From assembly GCA_910591455.2 (NCBI GenBank), contig OU342826.1:8867079-8931078 (forward strand): a stretch of 64,000 nucleotides of DNA. The letters are read 5' to 3'. This document shows positions 34,292 through 44,377 of the stretch, in pieces. Position 1 is the first letter of the stretch. Each line of letters begins with the position of its first letter. Position numbers and translations under genes: made by a program. The notes under the pieces are model-generated. The model saw nothing but the letters and a program-made list of their open reading frames with translations. It ran no database searches and was not told the DNA's origin. This stretch comes from Pholis gunnellus. Its lineage: Eukaryota; Chordata; Actinopteri; Perciformes; Pholidae.

Positions 34292-34899
34292 TTGCAAGTG
34301 TGTCTTTGTGTGCATGTGCAAGATCTCATTTCTGTATCGTTTCGGTGGTCTGATGCGTGCGTGGGACTCAGGCCCACAGCGGAGAGTCAATCTGAGACAT
34401 CTATTATGCACTTCATCAATCTTTTTGGACTCTTGACATTTCACTAGCTGAACAAATTGTCAGTTATCAAAACTCAATTTCAGAAATGACATGTCGAAAA
34501 TTCACTCCCCTACCCTCCCTGCCTCCAACCCCTCCTCCACTCTTGCTCACTCTTCCTCTCCCTTTTCTCTCTCAGCATATATACACCTCTTTGCATTTCC
34601 CTACATGCAATGACAGCGAAACACCTGCACACGCATACACACCCATGGACATAATCATGCACATGTATACACTTGAGAGGACAAATGAAGTTCAGTGCTT
34701 GCCCTCTCTACTCCGTCTCACAGTTCCCTATCGCTTAAATAGCTTAGCGATGGTAGTTTTGTATGCAAAGAGTTAACGACTGTTGGAGTTAATCGCTCCT
34801 GGGCTACCCGCGTTCCTGTGAACAGATAAGGCTGTTTATAAATTGATTTGGTTATGCTTCATTGATAATAAAAGGAGCCAGGCTTTGTTTACCTAACAA
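34292..34899. other. Intergenic, no gene seen
   Basis: A C/T-rich patch lies at 34504-34575 and CA-rich words at 34620-34680. Frames here are composition-driven. No gene was recognised. Confidence 0.55.
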
Positions 34900-34917
34900 A
34901 ACACACACACACACACA
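34900..34917 (+). repeat. Short (AC)n array
   Basis: About nine AC units, read directly. Confidence 0.9.
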
Positions 34918-35045
34918 GCATGCCTTATTTGGATCCTGCTTAATGTGTATGCATGGTGTGTGTGTGTGCTTGCGTACATCTCTGTAGGTGTAAATGAGAC
35001 TTCAGAAAGTTGTGTGTTTGAGTAAGTGCGTGAATGAAGAAGGAA

Positions 35046-35081
35046 GTGAAAGAGAGCGAGAGAGAGCAAGAGAGAGAGAAG
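35046..35081 (+). repeat. (GA)n-rich purine tract
   Basis: GAAAGAGAGCGAGAGAGAGC-type purine repeats over about 36 bases, imperfect. Read directly. Confidence 0.85.
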
Positions 35082-35993
35082 TGTAGGCCATTGGAGCGAC
35101 AGGGTCAACCTTGAGGAAAGGATGTTGGGAGAAAACCATTAGAGAAAAGTAAAGGTGAAAGCAGGCAACACTGAGGGGGGCCTAATCCTTGTTCACTCCC
35201 GTTAATGAAAGTCATCAGTCACATTCCTATGCATACTAATGACGTGTGCAAGCGCAATGACACATGCACCAAATCTCACACATGTGCACATTTAGCCTAC
35301 ACATGGCGTGCGTGTCATGTAAAATAGAAGGAGTACTGTTGTATCTCATTTAAACAAACTCTGGCCTTCTTGCAGCATGATTCCTTTTTCCACACGACCA
35401 ACTGGGCGACTGTTTGTTCTTCCACAGATTAACATTTCAGAAAGGCCTAATCTCACAGACAGATCTGAGACCTGTGTCACCTGCCTCGTTTGGTGATGTC
35501 ACCTAGTGTGCGATACCTATACCTTCTTTCACTTTGTGAACACAACAAATGCAGTATTATCGGCTAAGACGAGCCTCAGGGAGGATTTGGATTTAAGACT
35601 CATACCTACCTTCCTGTTTAAAAGTAAAGACAGTTAGAAAAGAAAAGAAAATTGAAGGATAAGAGAAGTTTTAGCACTGAACTGAGAGCTGTGTAGGGGC
35701 CAAGCAGTGGTACGCTTATATTATAGGGGCAAGCAATGCTTCTTGGATAGGCCTTTTTCACAGCAGACATGTTGACTAGTCATAGAAGGAGAAGCACAGG
35801 TGCTGCTAATAACATTAACGATGGCTCTGTTCTGTTCAAGTGTCGCAGTAAGCCATGAAAGTGAAATGAAATTAAGCCATCATTAATTTTACTATTTACA
35901 GCTGTGTTGTTGCCGCTGTGACTTATCAGAATGTCTTCAGTAAAAAGGGGCTATTCTTGAGGGGAGTCTGTGAAAGCTAAGCTAACTTATTGA
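35082..35993. other. Intergenic, no gene seen
   Basis: Unique-looking sequence, with an AGAAAAGAAAAGAAAA patch at 35636-35651. No coding segment or known repeat was recognised. Confidence 0.5.
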
Positions 35994-36425
35994 CCCATTG
36001 TTCTGACGGACCATTATTCCAAAAAGCCAGTTTCTCTGACAGTCCGTTATCCCGGAAAAACAAATGCCCAATTTTTTTGAATACCCATTGATCCAAAAAG
36101 ACACACTCTCCCTGCAACAAGCCGAGGAACATGGTTATTTATTATGCAGAATGATGCTTTTGTACCGTCCCAATTTCTTTCTGCCAGAAATCCTCTTAGA
36201 TTTAAGAAAGAAAACTCCTCGGTCAGGTTTCGGGAAAAGATCATGGTTTGGGTTAAAATAGACTCTTTCTGGTAGAAAGCCCTGAAGACTAACATCATTC
36301 TGCATAATTATTGACCATGTGCTTTCGTTTGTTGCAGGGAGAGGCCAGGGCCTTCGGAACAATGGGATATTATTTGGACTACTGGGGTTTTGCAATAATG
36401 GGCTGTTGGTACATTCGTATGGCAC
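35994..36425. mobile_element. Inverted-repeat (palindromic) dispersed element
   Basis: Seen: 36106-36156 and 36293-36343 are inverted copies of each other (51 bases, 43 identical by hand alignment). Outside them both arms carry ACAATGGG/AATAATGG-type words in opposite orientation (CCCATTGTTC and CCATTATTCC at 35994-36020; GGAACAATGGG and GCAATAATGGG at about 36356-36402). The 136-base centre contains GGTTTCGGGAAAAGATCATG and GGTTTGGGTTAAAATA. Known: the central phrase belongs to abundant fish repeats. Inference: a non-autonomous, foldback-like element. Overlapping frames on both strands (36047-36561) are by-products of the symmetry. Ends are approximate and no target duplication was identified. 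Confidence 0.6.
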
Positions 36426-37559
36426 TAAATCAATCATTTCAATCTCTCTTCCTCTAAATGTGTCAACGTGTGTTTCTATATCTGTCAGTGTGTGCAAACC
36501 ACCCTCTTTTCTAGCTATGTACATTATCCAAATCATGTACCTCTTTTACTTTGAAGTGTAGTTACTCCACTGCCAAAAATAGATCCACACTATAAGAAAT
36601 GTCAGACTTGTCGACTAAAAAATAAAAATACGTGTCAATTAATTTGTTAAAGGTCTGAGTTGAATCAATAGGCCCATCATTGATCACATGTATGTTATTT
36701 GCCTGAGAGGCAAAGTCGCACACTGTTACAAAAATAAATAAAGATGGAACATTTTTATTTCAAATAGATGTGGACAGTATAAGAGAAAGGGTGTGAGTGA
36801 GATGTGACGCACTTCTTGCAGGCATCGACTCAGATGATTATACCCGCTGCATGCGAGGTGAACTCTATTTAGTGCTTTTCAATCTTCCCTCAAGCAGCCA
36901 CAGTGTGAAATTTAATTTAGCTTTGCATCTGTCCACGTAACCTTGACAAGTTTTTGGAATCATTTGATTAGTCTTCACCACTTAAAATTGGTCTACTGAT
37001 TTAATGACATTAGTTTTCCTTTTTAAAAACCATAGCTACAGTAATACCAGTGCAATCGTGCATATACATGGTGAGATGATTGCTTTAGGAAGGGCAGTTG
37101 GTGTAAAAAAAAGTTACTTGATCAAACAAATTCCATTCAAATAAGGAATTTCAAAACTACAATCTTGTACAACTATTCAATAGTATTTCATCACAGCCTG
37201 ACAGTATTGTAAGGACACAGTGGATTTCAATTAAGCTCAATATTGTGCACCAAAATAGATTTAATTTCCCTTTGCCATTTTTGTGGGAGATTTGTTTCCA
37301 CTGAAAATATCCTGACCTTTCTCTGACACTCTCCACAGAAGCATTCCCCCTTTTACTCTAAAAACTGGTTGCATGGGAGGTACAACATATTACAAGCTCA
37401 GTAGCTCTGCTCGGGGGACACTACTGTCTCCAGATTTATGATGATCAGGAAGCTCATCAGAGGAAGAGAAGAGGGGGGAGAGAGAAGAAGAAGAAAAAAA
37501 AAACAACAACAGGAGAAGAAAACATTGACTGAGAGGAAAAGTTCCAATAATCATAAACA
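36426..37559. other. Intergenic, no gene seen
   Basis: AT-rich unique-looking sequence. A purine-rich patch with GAAGAAGAAG and a run of ten A lies at about 37460-37503. No gene, RNA or known repeat was recognised. Confidence 0.5.
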
Positions 37560-37960
37560 TCCGGCTCATATTCCCAGAACAGCAAGTCCTGCGTGAAGCT
37601 CATTAGCATTCAGCGGACCCACCAGATTACTCGGGGCACTCTGTAATTTGCAATAAAAAATAAAGATGACGCCAAAACAAAAACAAATCTGAGCCGATAC
37701 AAATTAGGAGGAGCGCGCTTGGTTAGTCTGTCAAAGCAGTAAATTTCCCCACTCCGCGTGAAAACCTCAGGTCGCTCGGCCGGAGCACAGGCGGGGGGAT
37801 ATTAATGAGCTGTCTGTTTGTGTGACTTTATTCCCATTGTGTCCCCACCATTTTTCCTGGACGATGTATCAATCTGCCTTCACGGTAATGATGCGTCGGC
37901 GCTGGATATTATTGCATTAAAGTGATTGGATTCATTCTGGCTGTGAAAAAGGAGAGTTCT
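37560..37960. promoter_or_regulatory. Candidate conserved non-coding block
   Basis: Seen: GCTCATTAGCATTCAGCGG at about 37598-37616, CTGTAATTTGCAATAAAAAA near 37641-37660, ATATTAATGAGCTGTC near 37799-37814, and GGATATTATTGCATTAAAGT near 37903-37922. The segment is non-repetitive, with GC-rich and AT-rich parts in alternation. Inference: enhancer-like. No motif is decisive. Confidence 0.28.
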
Positions 37961-38590
37961 GCTGGATCCTCCAGAGGAAGGTATACAACAAGAAATATGT
38001 TCGGAAGAAAACAGCCAGCCTCCTCTGAACAGTTTTGCATGGTGAAGACAAAATTTCACATCCAGCATATAGAACCTTTAAAGAGTCCCCCTTTGCTCTA
38101 GAGTTGTTATATGGGACATTTATCAGGTCTCCACAGTTGGCCTCAGCTGGTTTATCAGCTGAACCAGTGATGTCACCCAATCCTAGGATGTTTTAACGAA
38201 GCCAATCCTTTTCCATGATGCCAGCGAGGGTCTCTCTCAGCATGGAGGCTCCAGCTGCTAGCTGACACCCCGATAAGCAAGACCTCTCACTCCAGCGCCT
38301 CGCACTCATGCTGACTCATCACTCGGCCTTTCAGATTAAGAGAAAGGTCTGGTGGGTGACGCTGCATGGGGGCTAAACGCCACCTGCCCCATCTCAAAAC
38401 CTACCTAACCTCTGTTTACACTGATTGAAACATGCTGATATGGGATATACCCAGTCGGGGGAAAAAAAAAAAAAAGTTGGAAAATAGACCAAAATAGGTT
38501 AGGGAATGAAACGCTTGCTGATGCTGCACTAACGTGGCAGATGGGAAATGAAATTGTCGGCTCTTTCCGCTGTGTCCCTCTATCTGTTCG
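37961..38590. other. Intergenic, no gene seen
   Basis: Unique-looking sequence with a run of about thirteen A at 38463-38475. Short minus-strand frames have no domains. Confidence 0.5.
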
Positions 38591-38610
38591 CCCATCCATC
38601 CATCCATCCA
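38591..38610 (+). repeat. (CATC)n array
   Basis: About five CATC units, read directly. It gives a DGWMDGW-like string in a minus-strand frame. Confidence 0.9.
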
Positions 38611-39189
38611 GTGCTCTATCCTCCAGCAGCAGAAAAGGCAAGGGTGCAAATGTAAGCCACCTGAAGCTTTTAGGTCAACTCTCATGAGACATCACCCTAC
38701 GTCCCGGAGGACCGTGACTCAGTTACAGAGTCCTAACCTGGCAGCACGGCTGACCGCTCTTCGTCAGCATGCTGCGCACACTATAACAGTGAGGGACTGT
38801 CACGCTGGACAGCTGTTTGGTCTCTCTGCTTGTGTATGCATGAAGCAAATATCTGATTCTTGGAACCGTGTGGAAACACACACGGGAGGGTCGTCTCTCG
38901 AGCTGCATGCTAACCTGCTGAGCTTTTGTTTCATTTCTCTACCTGTGTTTTACTAGAGGTCGATAAAAATCAACATTATGGGTCACTGAGGAAGTCACAC
39001 AGACAGCTACGGTGCAACAGACCTGCCGTTATGGACAGGACTTTGTGATTTATTATTATCATATTTTTTGTTATTGGATGTGCTTCATCAAAATGTTTCT
39101 TCTGCAGGCTATTCAACTGTCTCAGCATATGTATTCAACATTAGTGTATAGTATAAATGTATATAATGTGTCTTTATTGGGGGCACGAA
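38611..39189. other. Intergenic, no gene seen
   Basis: Unique-looking sequence. Opposed short frames at 38684-38956 plus and 38723-38908 minus have no domains. Confidence 0.5.
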
Positions 39190-39275
39190 CATACAGTGTT
39201 ACCAACTTGGTGACTTTCTCGCTTAACTTTTTTGGCAACTTGCTGCTCAGAGTAAACTCATTTAGCAACTCCTCT
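39190..39275 (+). repeat. Possible fragment of a teleost dispersed repeat
   Basis: Seen: GTTACCAACTTGGTGACTTT followed by CTCGCTTAACTTTTTTGGC, GAGTAAACTCATTTAGCAAC and CTCC. Known: I associate the phrase about TTGGCGACTTTCTCGCT...TTTAGCAAC with a fish dispersed repeat. It is also why the 122-codon plus-strand frame (39012-39380) looks repetitive in Leu/Ser/Asn. Recognition is weak. Confidence 0.3.
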
Positions 39276-39565
39276 GGCAGCAGCGTCTCTCCAACTCTTC
39301 TTACCCAACGTACACGCAAGAGGGAGAGAGGTACTATGGTTACGGACATCAGTGTCATTTTGTTGTGGCTTAATCCTTAACGTTTTGAGTGTAGCCCTGA
39401 ATAAAAATGAATCTTAATACCACAATGAAAATGTAACTTTAGAAAGGCTGACGGCTTAGAAATTAAACAACCGTTTGTAAAAAGCATGAAAATAGAGCTT
39501 GTTCTGGACCTCCCTACAAAGTTCTGGGTAAGAAATGACATGTGACAATGTCATTTAAGCTATTT

Positions 39566-39630
39566 GTTAGGTTTATGAAAGAAAAGATTATGGTTTGGGT
39601 TGAAATAACATTTGTTACTGAACTTAGCTT
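39566..39630 (+). repeat. Fragment of the GGTTTGGGTTAAAATA repeat group
   Basis: Seen: GTTAGGTTTATGAAAGAAAA followed by GATTATGGTTTGGGTTGAAA. It aligns with the centre of the palindromic element at 36222-36263. Known: the phrase is widespread in fish genomes. Inference: a short relic, family unnamed. Confidence 0.5.
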
Positions 39631-40639
39631 ACCTAACCTATGTAATCAAAAAATAAGTCAACCTTAAACTTGGGTTTCACACATTTCGCACACACAGCAC
39701 AATCATCAGTGTCCTTGGTGAAAGTCCTCTCTGACCCCCTCACACACACACACACACGCAAATGCGCTGTTAAGAGGTCACGGTCAATACTCTTATTACT
39801 GTGAGATCAGGCTGGTCCATGCAGTATGCGATTACCATGTATCCAAATGTTAAACTACTATTCATCTTATTTTTGGAACAAAATGCGTTCTTTTCAGATT
39901 TTGCGTGTTTATCCGTTTCATTTATTTCCACACCTCTCTGATGTGGGGCTGCTGAAACAGTCGGACATCTAGTTCTGGCATTGTCACCTTCACATAAATC
40001 CCTGACACGGCTGTCTGGAGATATTTACAGATAGAGAAGGTGTCAGGGGATGGCAAAGTGCTGAGATAAACCTCCCCTCACCCCCATCCATTTTTATACC
40101 TGAACCCATAAATATAAACATATACATTCATATTTGCCAAATCGGTATGGCGGCTGAGATGCATGGCTGGCGACAGGAGGAGACACAAGAAATAATCCAT
40201 CATGCCCCGAAACTGAAATAGCAAACCTAAACCTCTGTGGACATCCCAGGCTGTGTCTTCTGGCCAGAAAACAGGACTGCTCGGATGCTTTCTATAGGAC
40301 TCTTGAGCTGCTCAAAGATTATGGGATGAGAAAAAAACAAAAAAACAAAAAAATCCCTCTTCGACTGTTCTCCAAGCTTGGCTGAGGTTCTTATTGCCGA
40401 CTATGTATCCATTACTGCTTTCCTCTGGTGCCCCCGCGTCAATACCGCCCAGAGAAAATCTGGTGTGGCGGCACCTTCCATTGACAAAGCATGTCTGGGT
40501 GGGTCGATAGTGTATTAATATGGGACAATGGTGTTAGCCACGAGTGGCTCGCACCACTAGGCCATATCGGAGTCTCTAGCACGCCCAGTCCAGTAGCTGT
40601 GTGAATGGCCTTGAGCTCCACTGGGGCAAAGGATGCTTC
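39631..40639. other. Intergenic, with a short (CA)n at 39740-39757
   Basis: Nine CA units lie at 39740-39757 and an A-rich (AAAAAACAAAAAAACAAAAA) patch at about 40329-40351. The 127-codon minus-strand frame 40439-40822 has no recognisable domain. Unique-looking otherwise. Confidence 0.55.
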
Positions 40640-40660
40640 TTGTGTGTGTGTGTGCGCGCG
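40640..40660 (+). repeat. (TG)n(CG)n alternating tract
   Basis: About seven TG units run directly into GCGCGCG, giving an alternating purine-pyrimidine tract that is prone to Z-DNA. Read directly. Confidence 0.85.
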
Positions 40661-41423
40661 TCTGTATGTGTGTCTCTGAGCTAGTACTGTTTTCAACCCC
40701 AGAAGTCCCAATAACTGACTACCAGACCAAAGAGAGAGAAAAAAACCCAGAGAGAAACTAGCTCCAGTGCTAACAATACTAGCTGGGAATCGAGTAAAGA
40801 CATGCAACAGAGAATGTGCCAATTTATGGTTTGTGGATGTGGAGACATTTTAAATATGAAAACTAATTAAGTCCTTATCATTTGGGTTCATGCTTAAAGC
40901 AGTCTGTTCTCTTTCTTTACCAGGCTAACATGATTTTGTTCTCGACCCACAAGTTGGTGTGTGCTTATTTATGGGCCTGTCGTACTCCGCTGAGAAAGAC
41001 CATGTAGCCATGTTCAGTCATCAGCAAGAGCTTGCTTTGGCCTAAATAGGCTTTGTCACTTCAATCCATTTTGTGTGTCTACATCACTGCTTTGCTATTG
41101 GAAGAAGACGTGTTACTGTGTCACTTTTTTTCCATGCTCAATTTGGTTAAAAGCAAGGAAGTAAATCATTTTTATCACAAGGTCTGTGCAAATTCGGAGA
41201 AATCTGCATGTGTGTGAAAATGTGAGCGCACGTTATCGCAAATATAAACGGAGTCATTGATCAGTTTCTCTCAGCTTTGCGCTTCATTTTCCTTCAAGAC
41301 ATTAGGTGAATCCAGAAAAAAATAGATAGCAGACCATTGGCATCTTAACCCCCAACTGGCATCCCAAACCATAAACACATGTTCAGTCACACAGTTAAAT
41401 GTCCTGTCCTGTGCATGCTTGCA
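40661..41423. other. Intergenic, no gene seen
   Basis: Unique-looking sequence, no recognised gene, RNA or repeat. Confidence 0.5.
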
Positions 41424-41456
41424 GACACACACACACACACACACACGCACACACAC
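41424..41456 (+). repeat. (AC)n microsatellite with one GC interruption
   Basis: About 16 dinucleotide units with a single CGC interruption near 41446-41448. Read directly. Confidence 0.95.
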
Positions 41457-42045
41457 GTGTGGTTTGGTGATTTACTAGAACAGATGAGGCCCTGGGAGTA
41501 CCTCTGCCACCACAGCACTCAAATCAAAGCTGTCAACAGTGACCCTGGAGGATGGGAGGAATCAAAAAATATCTCCTCTCTTTTCCTACTCACCATGACC
41601 TGTGTGTGTGGAGACGCGCTGTTGTGAGTGCATATAACTATTTTGTGTGTGTGTGTGTATGTGTAAGAGAGAGAAATTTATGAAAAGATGGGCGAAACCT
41701 ATCAGCTGGCTATGTGGGAGATCGGCAGAATGCAGGCAGTGCCCGATTCACCTTCTCCTCTTCTGCCTGGCCATTATTCCTTGGGAAATATACGCCTTTA
41801 GATGCACGGTGGCCAGAGGCTTGTTTACTTGCTAAACAACCTTGGTAGCTGAGTGGCATTTTCAGTGATGCAGCGAGGAAGATTGACTGTCTGCCGGCGT
41901 TGGGGTGGGTGTCCACAGTCCCGATGCATTCTTTACTATCTCTGCCAGCTTGCTCGCCTCCCATTACATACCAGCTCACCTCACAGGCAGAAACACACAC
42001 ATGCCATTTGTGTACTCATCTGTGAGCTTACATACACATATGCAA

Positions 42046-42047
<2 letters not shown>
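41457..42047. other. Intergenic, with a short (GT)n at 41644-41658
   Basis: About seven GT units near 41644-41658. Overlapping frames on both strands at 41647-42000 have no domains. Confidence 0.55.

Positions 42048-42081
<34 letters not shown>
42048..42081 (+). repeat. (AC)n microsatellite
   Basis: About 17 uninterrupted AC units. An ATGCAAAT word at 42040-42047 directly precedes it. Read directly. Confidence 0.96.
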
Positions 42082-42083
<2 letters not shown>

Positions 42084-42439
42084 CAGCCCATTTTCATCCA
42101 AATGAATTGGCTGTTCCACGCGTGCATGAAATCCATCCCACCCCTGGATCCAATTTCCATGTTGATGAAACTGTGAATTTACAGTATAAATGCATCTAAA
42201 CACACTGGTGTGCGAGGTGTCTATTATAATACTGCTGATGAGTGATTGCACGGGTTTCACCAGGCCATTATCATTGTAATCACTGTAATCATTTGACCCT
42301 CTTTTGGCCATTTCAGTAAACGTGCAACCTTCATACCTGGCAGTATCTCTGTGTGAAGCGATGCAGGAATGACTCGGGGAACGGCACAAATTGATTTAGG
42401 GAGGCAGGGGGGGGGGAAACGCCTGCCAGTTCGCTATCA
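42082..42439. other. Intergenic, no gene seen
   Basis: Unique-looking sequence ending in a G-rich run of about ten at 42408-42417. The 137-codon minus-strand frame 41976-42389 reads through the microsatellite complement and has no domain. Confidence 0.5.
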
Positions 42440-42830
42440 AAGTTCATGCATTGTATTTACCCGAGCCCGATTACCTTAACAAGGCACATATATCACATAA
42501 TTAATCCAGAAGATTACCATCAAAAATCCATAAACCAGTAACATGCTTCCTTGCGCTCTGCCATTAATTATATTTGTGGCGCTGGAAAGGAGATTGAAAA
42601 CAGAGACAAAAAAAAAACAGAAAGAGGGATACACGCAATAGAGGCAGCCACAGACCAAAAGGCATATGGCATTTTTAATAAACATACTGATTACACTGTA
42701 ATTCATCACATTGTCCAGATAGCTTTCTGTTATTGACATTTTTATGACCACTGCGAAATGACATATGAGCACTGGCATGAGGATTTAATCCTACCCCAAC
42801 ATAAATATTGAGATTTGTAATATGCAAGAT
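42440..42830. promoter_or_regulatory. Candidate conserved non-coding element with TAATTAATCC...GATTA
   Basis: Seen: TAATTAATCC at 42498-42507 and GATTA at 42512-42516, then CCATTAATTATATTTGTGG near 42561-42579, TTTTAATAAAC near 42673, and GGATTTAATCC near 42781-42791. Known: TAATCC/GGATTA is the core for OTX, PITX and GSC-type (K50) homeodomains. Inference: enhancer candidate. The same composite word occurs at 61.9 kb. An A run at about 42609-42617 interrupts the block. Confidence 0.32.
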
Positions 42831-43479
42831 GTGACGTATACACATACAGCACATACTATACTCAGATTCAAAAATCAAGGCTGACTCTCTGTATTAAAGA
42901 TTTTTTGCCAGATTACTTAAATTCCTTCACTGCTGATTGAGGTTTCAAGGCGCAGGGGTCGATTTCTAAAGCCCATTATTTTCCGACTGACAGATATAGA
43001 CATTGTCAGCGAGACATTTAGGCCTCCAGGCATAGCTCGAGGATGGTGCTGAGACCCGTTGCCTGGGTTTCACTTCAACCAACTTTGTCTCTCTTACCAG
43101 ACGTTTTTATATGTTTTTTTTTGCCCATCGACCAACTTTGTTGATTTCTGTCTCAAGGTAGGAGTACTTTAAAATAATCGTACGTCTTTCAGAAAGTGTC
43201 TGCCAGTGTGTGTAACATCTTTATCACTCATGCTGTCGGGGCGGATTTTGCCAGCCTCGCCTATGGCGTGTTCGACGGAAGAAAGAGCACCCTGTCAAAA
43301 GGTCAGCCCCGAGCACAAACAAGGAGACAAAGCAAGACACAGGAGTCAAAATCTTCGACACCGGATAGTGATTTTTTTTAGACCTTCTCAAACAATTTCT
43401 TAAGATCTTGGAAACTGAAGCAACAGCCTGAGATGAAAAGTTTAATACAAATTTCCTCTGATTTCCATTTTTCTATTGC
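42831..43479. other. Intergenic, no gene seen
   Basis: Unique-looking sequence. Two overlapping plus-strand frames at 43196-43403 have no domain. Confidence 0.5.
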
Positions 43480-43985
43480 CAAAAGTGCATCTTATTCCTC
43501 TTTTCACCTGGTGTCCCAGTTTCATACCCTCTCCGTCATCTGCTCCTATATTCTTGTCTCCTTTTCTGCCATATTCACTCCATTTGTTTCCCCACTCACA
43601 ACGTCTTTCTGTCTGATGCCAACATCTGACTTTTCGCCTTTGTGGATGTAGTGAGTCTCTATTCCTTCTTCTTTCGTCTTTGCTCGTATGTCTACTCCCC
43701 TCCCTCTCTCTCTCTTCTTTCTGCATGATGGTGATGGATGGGGCCTATGGATGAGTGGGCTGTGAGAGGGACTGTGATGAAGACTGGCCTTGGAGGGGAG
43801 AAAGTGAGAGTGAGAGGTGCGTGTGCGTGAGTGGGATGGGCACAACATGAAAGAAAGGGAAAAGTAGGGTATGCAGAAAAGAGGGCAGAGAGATTGAAAC
43901 AAGCATTGAGAGGTGGAGGAGACAAAGAGAGCAAGACGGGGAGAAAACAGGAAGATGAGTGGAGGAGAAGGGGATGAAGAGGACA
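43480..43985. other. Pyrimidine-to-purine strand switch
   Basis: Seen: from about 43480 to 43722 the plus strand is pyrimidine-rich (TCTTTC, CTCCCTCTCTCTC). From about 43728 to 43985 it becomes purine-rich (GAGAGG, GGAGAAG, GAAAGAAAGGG). The switch lies near the CATGATGG word at about 43724-43731. This composition keeps several frames open on both strands (43433-43651, 43442-43726, 43546-43986, 43692-44114). These are Ser/Pro/His-rich or Arg/Glu-rich without domains and are not genes. Confidence 0.7.
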
Positions 43986-44353
43986 ATGTGTAGGCCTGGG
44001 GGCTATGCTGTTAAGGTTAGGAGGGTGTTCTGACCCTGCCCTGTGCCTGGGGCTGTGCCTTGGCAATGGATCAAGTCTGGGGCTGATCCAACACCAGGTG
44101 ATGAGGTGAAACATAATTGGGAAAGCTGTATATCCTGCAAAGGCTAAGCTGTATATATGCCTTCTACAAGTCTACAATACTTTACAAAAAGACACCCTTG
44201 ATCGAGACTGCATGTTGACGCAGATGTGCACAACCTACAGCAACAGTAAGATTTCATACATTTGATAGACAAATGTCAAAGCCACAACCCTTCTGTAAAG
44301 TAGCTTCCACTGACCAAAGTCATCTGCCAGCAGTAAACATGTTAGCAGGTGAT
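43986..44353. other. Intergenic, no gene seen
   Basis: Unique-looking sequence. No coding segment or known repeat was recognised. Confidence 0.5.
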
Positions 44354-44377
44354 CATGCTAGCTGTCGTGCTAGCATG
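44354..44377. repeat. Perfect 9-bp hairpin
   Basis: CATGCTAGC at 44354-44362, loop TGTCGT, then GCTAGCATG at 44369-44377. Known: GTTAGCATGCTA-type hairpins are frequent in fish repeats, and GTTAGCAGGTGAT directly precedes it. Inference: possibly a remnant of an element, or a chance palindrome. Confidence 0.6.

Noticed and set aside
39012..39380. 122-codon plus-strand frame with hydrophobic and Ser/Asn-rich parts
   Set aside because: Part of it overlaps a probable dispersed-repeat fragment, and no signal peptide, domain or homologue was recognised.
43546..44114. Minus-strand frames of 146 and 140 codons
   Set aside because: They lie on the complement of a purine-rich tract and are Ser/Pro/His-rich without domains. 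They overlap each other in different phases, as expected from composition alone.
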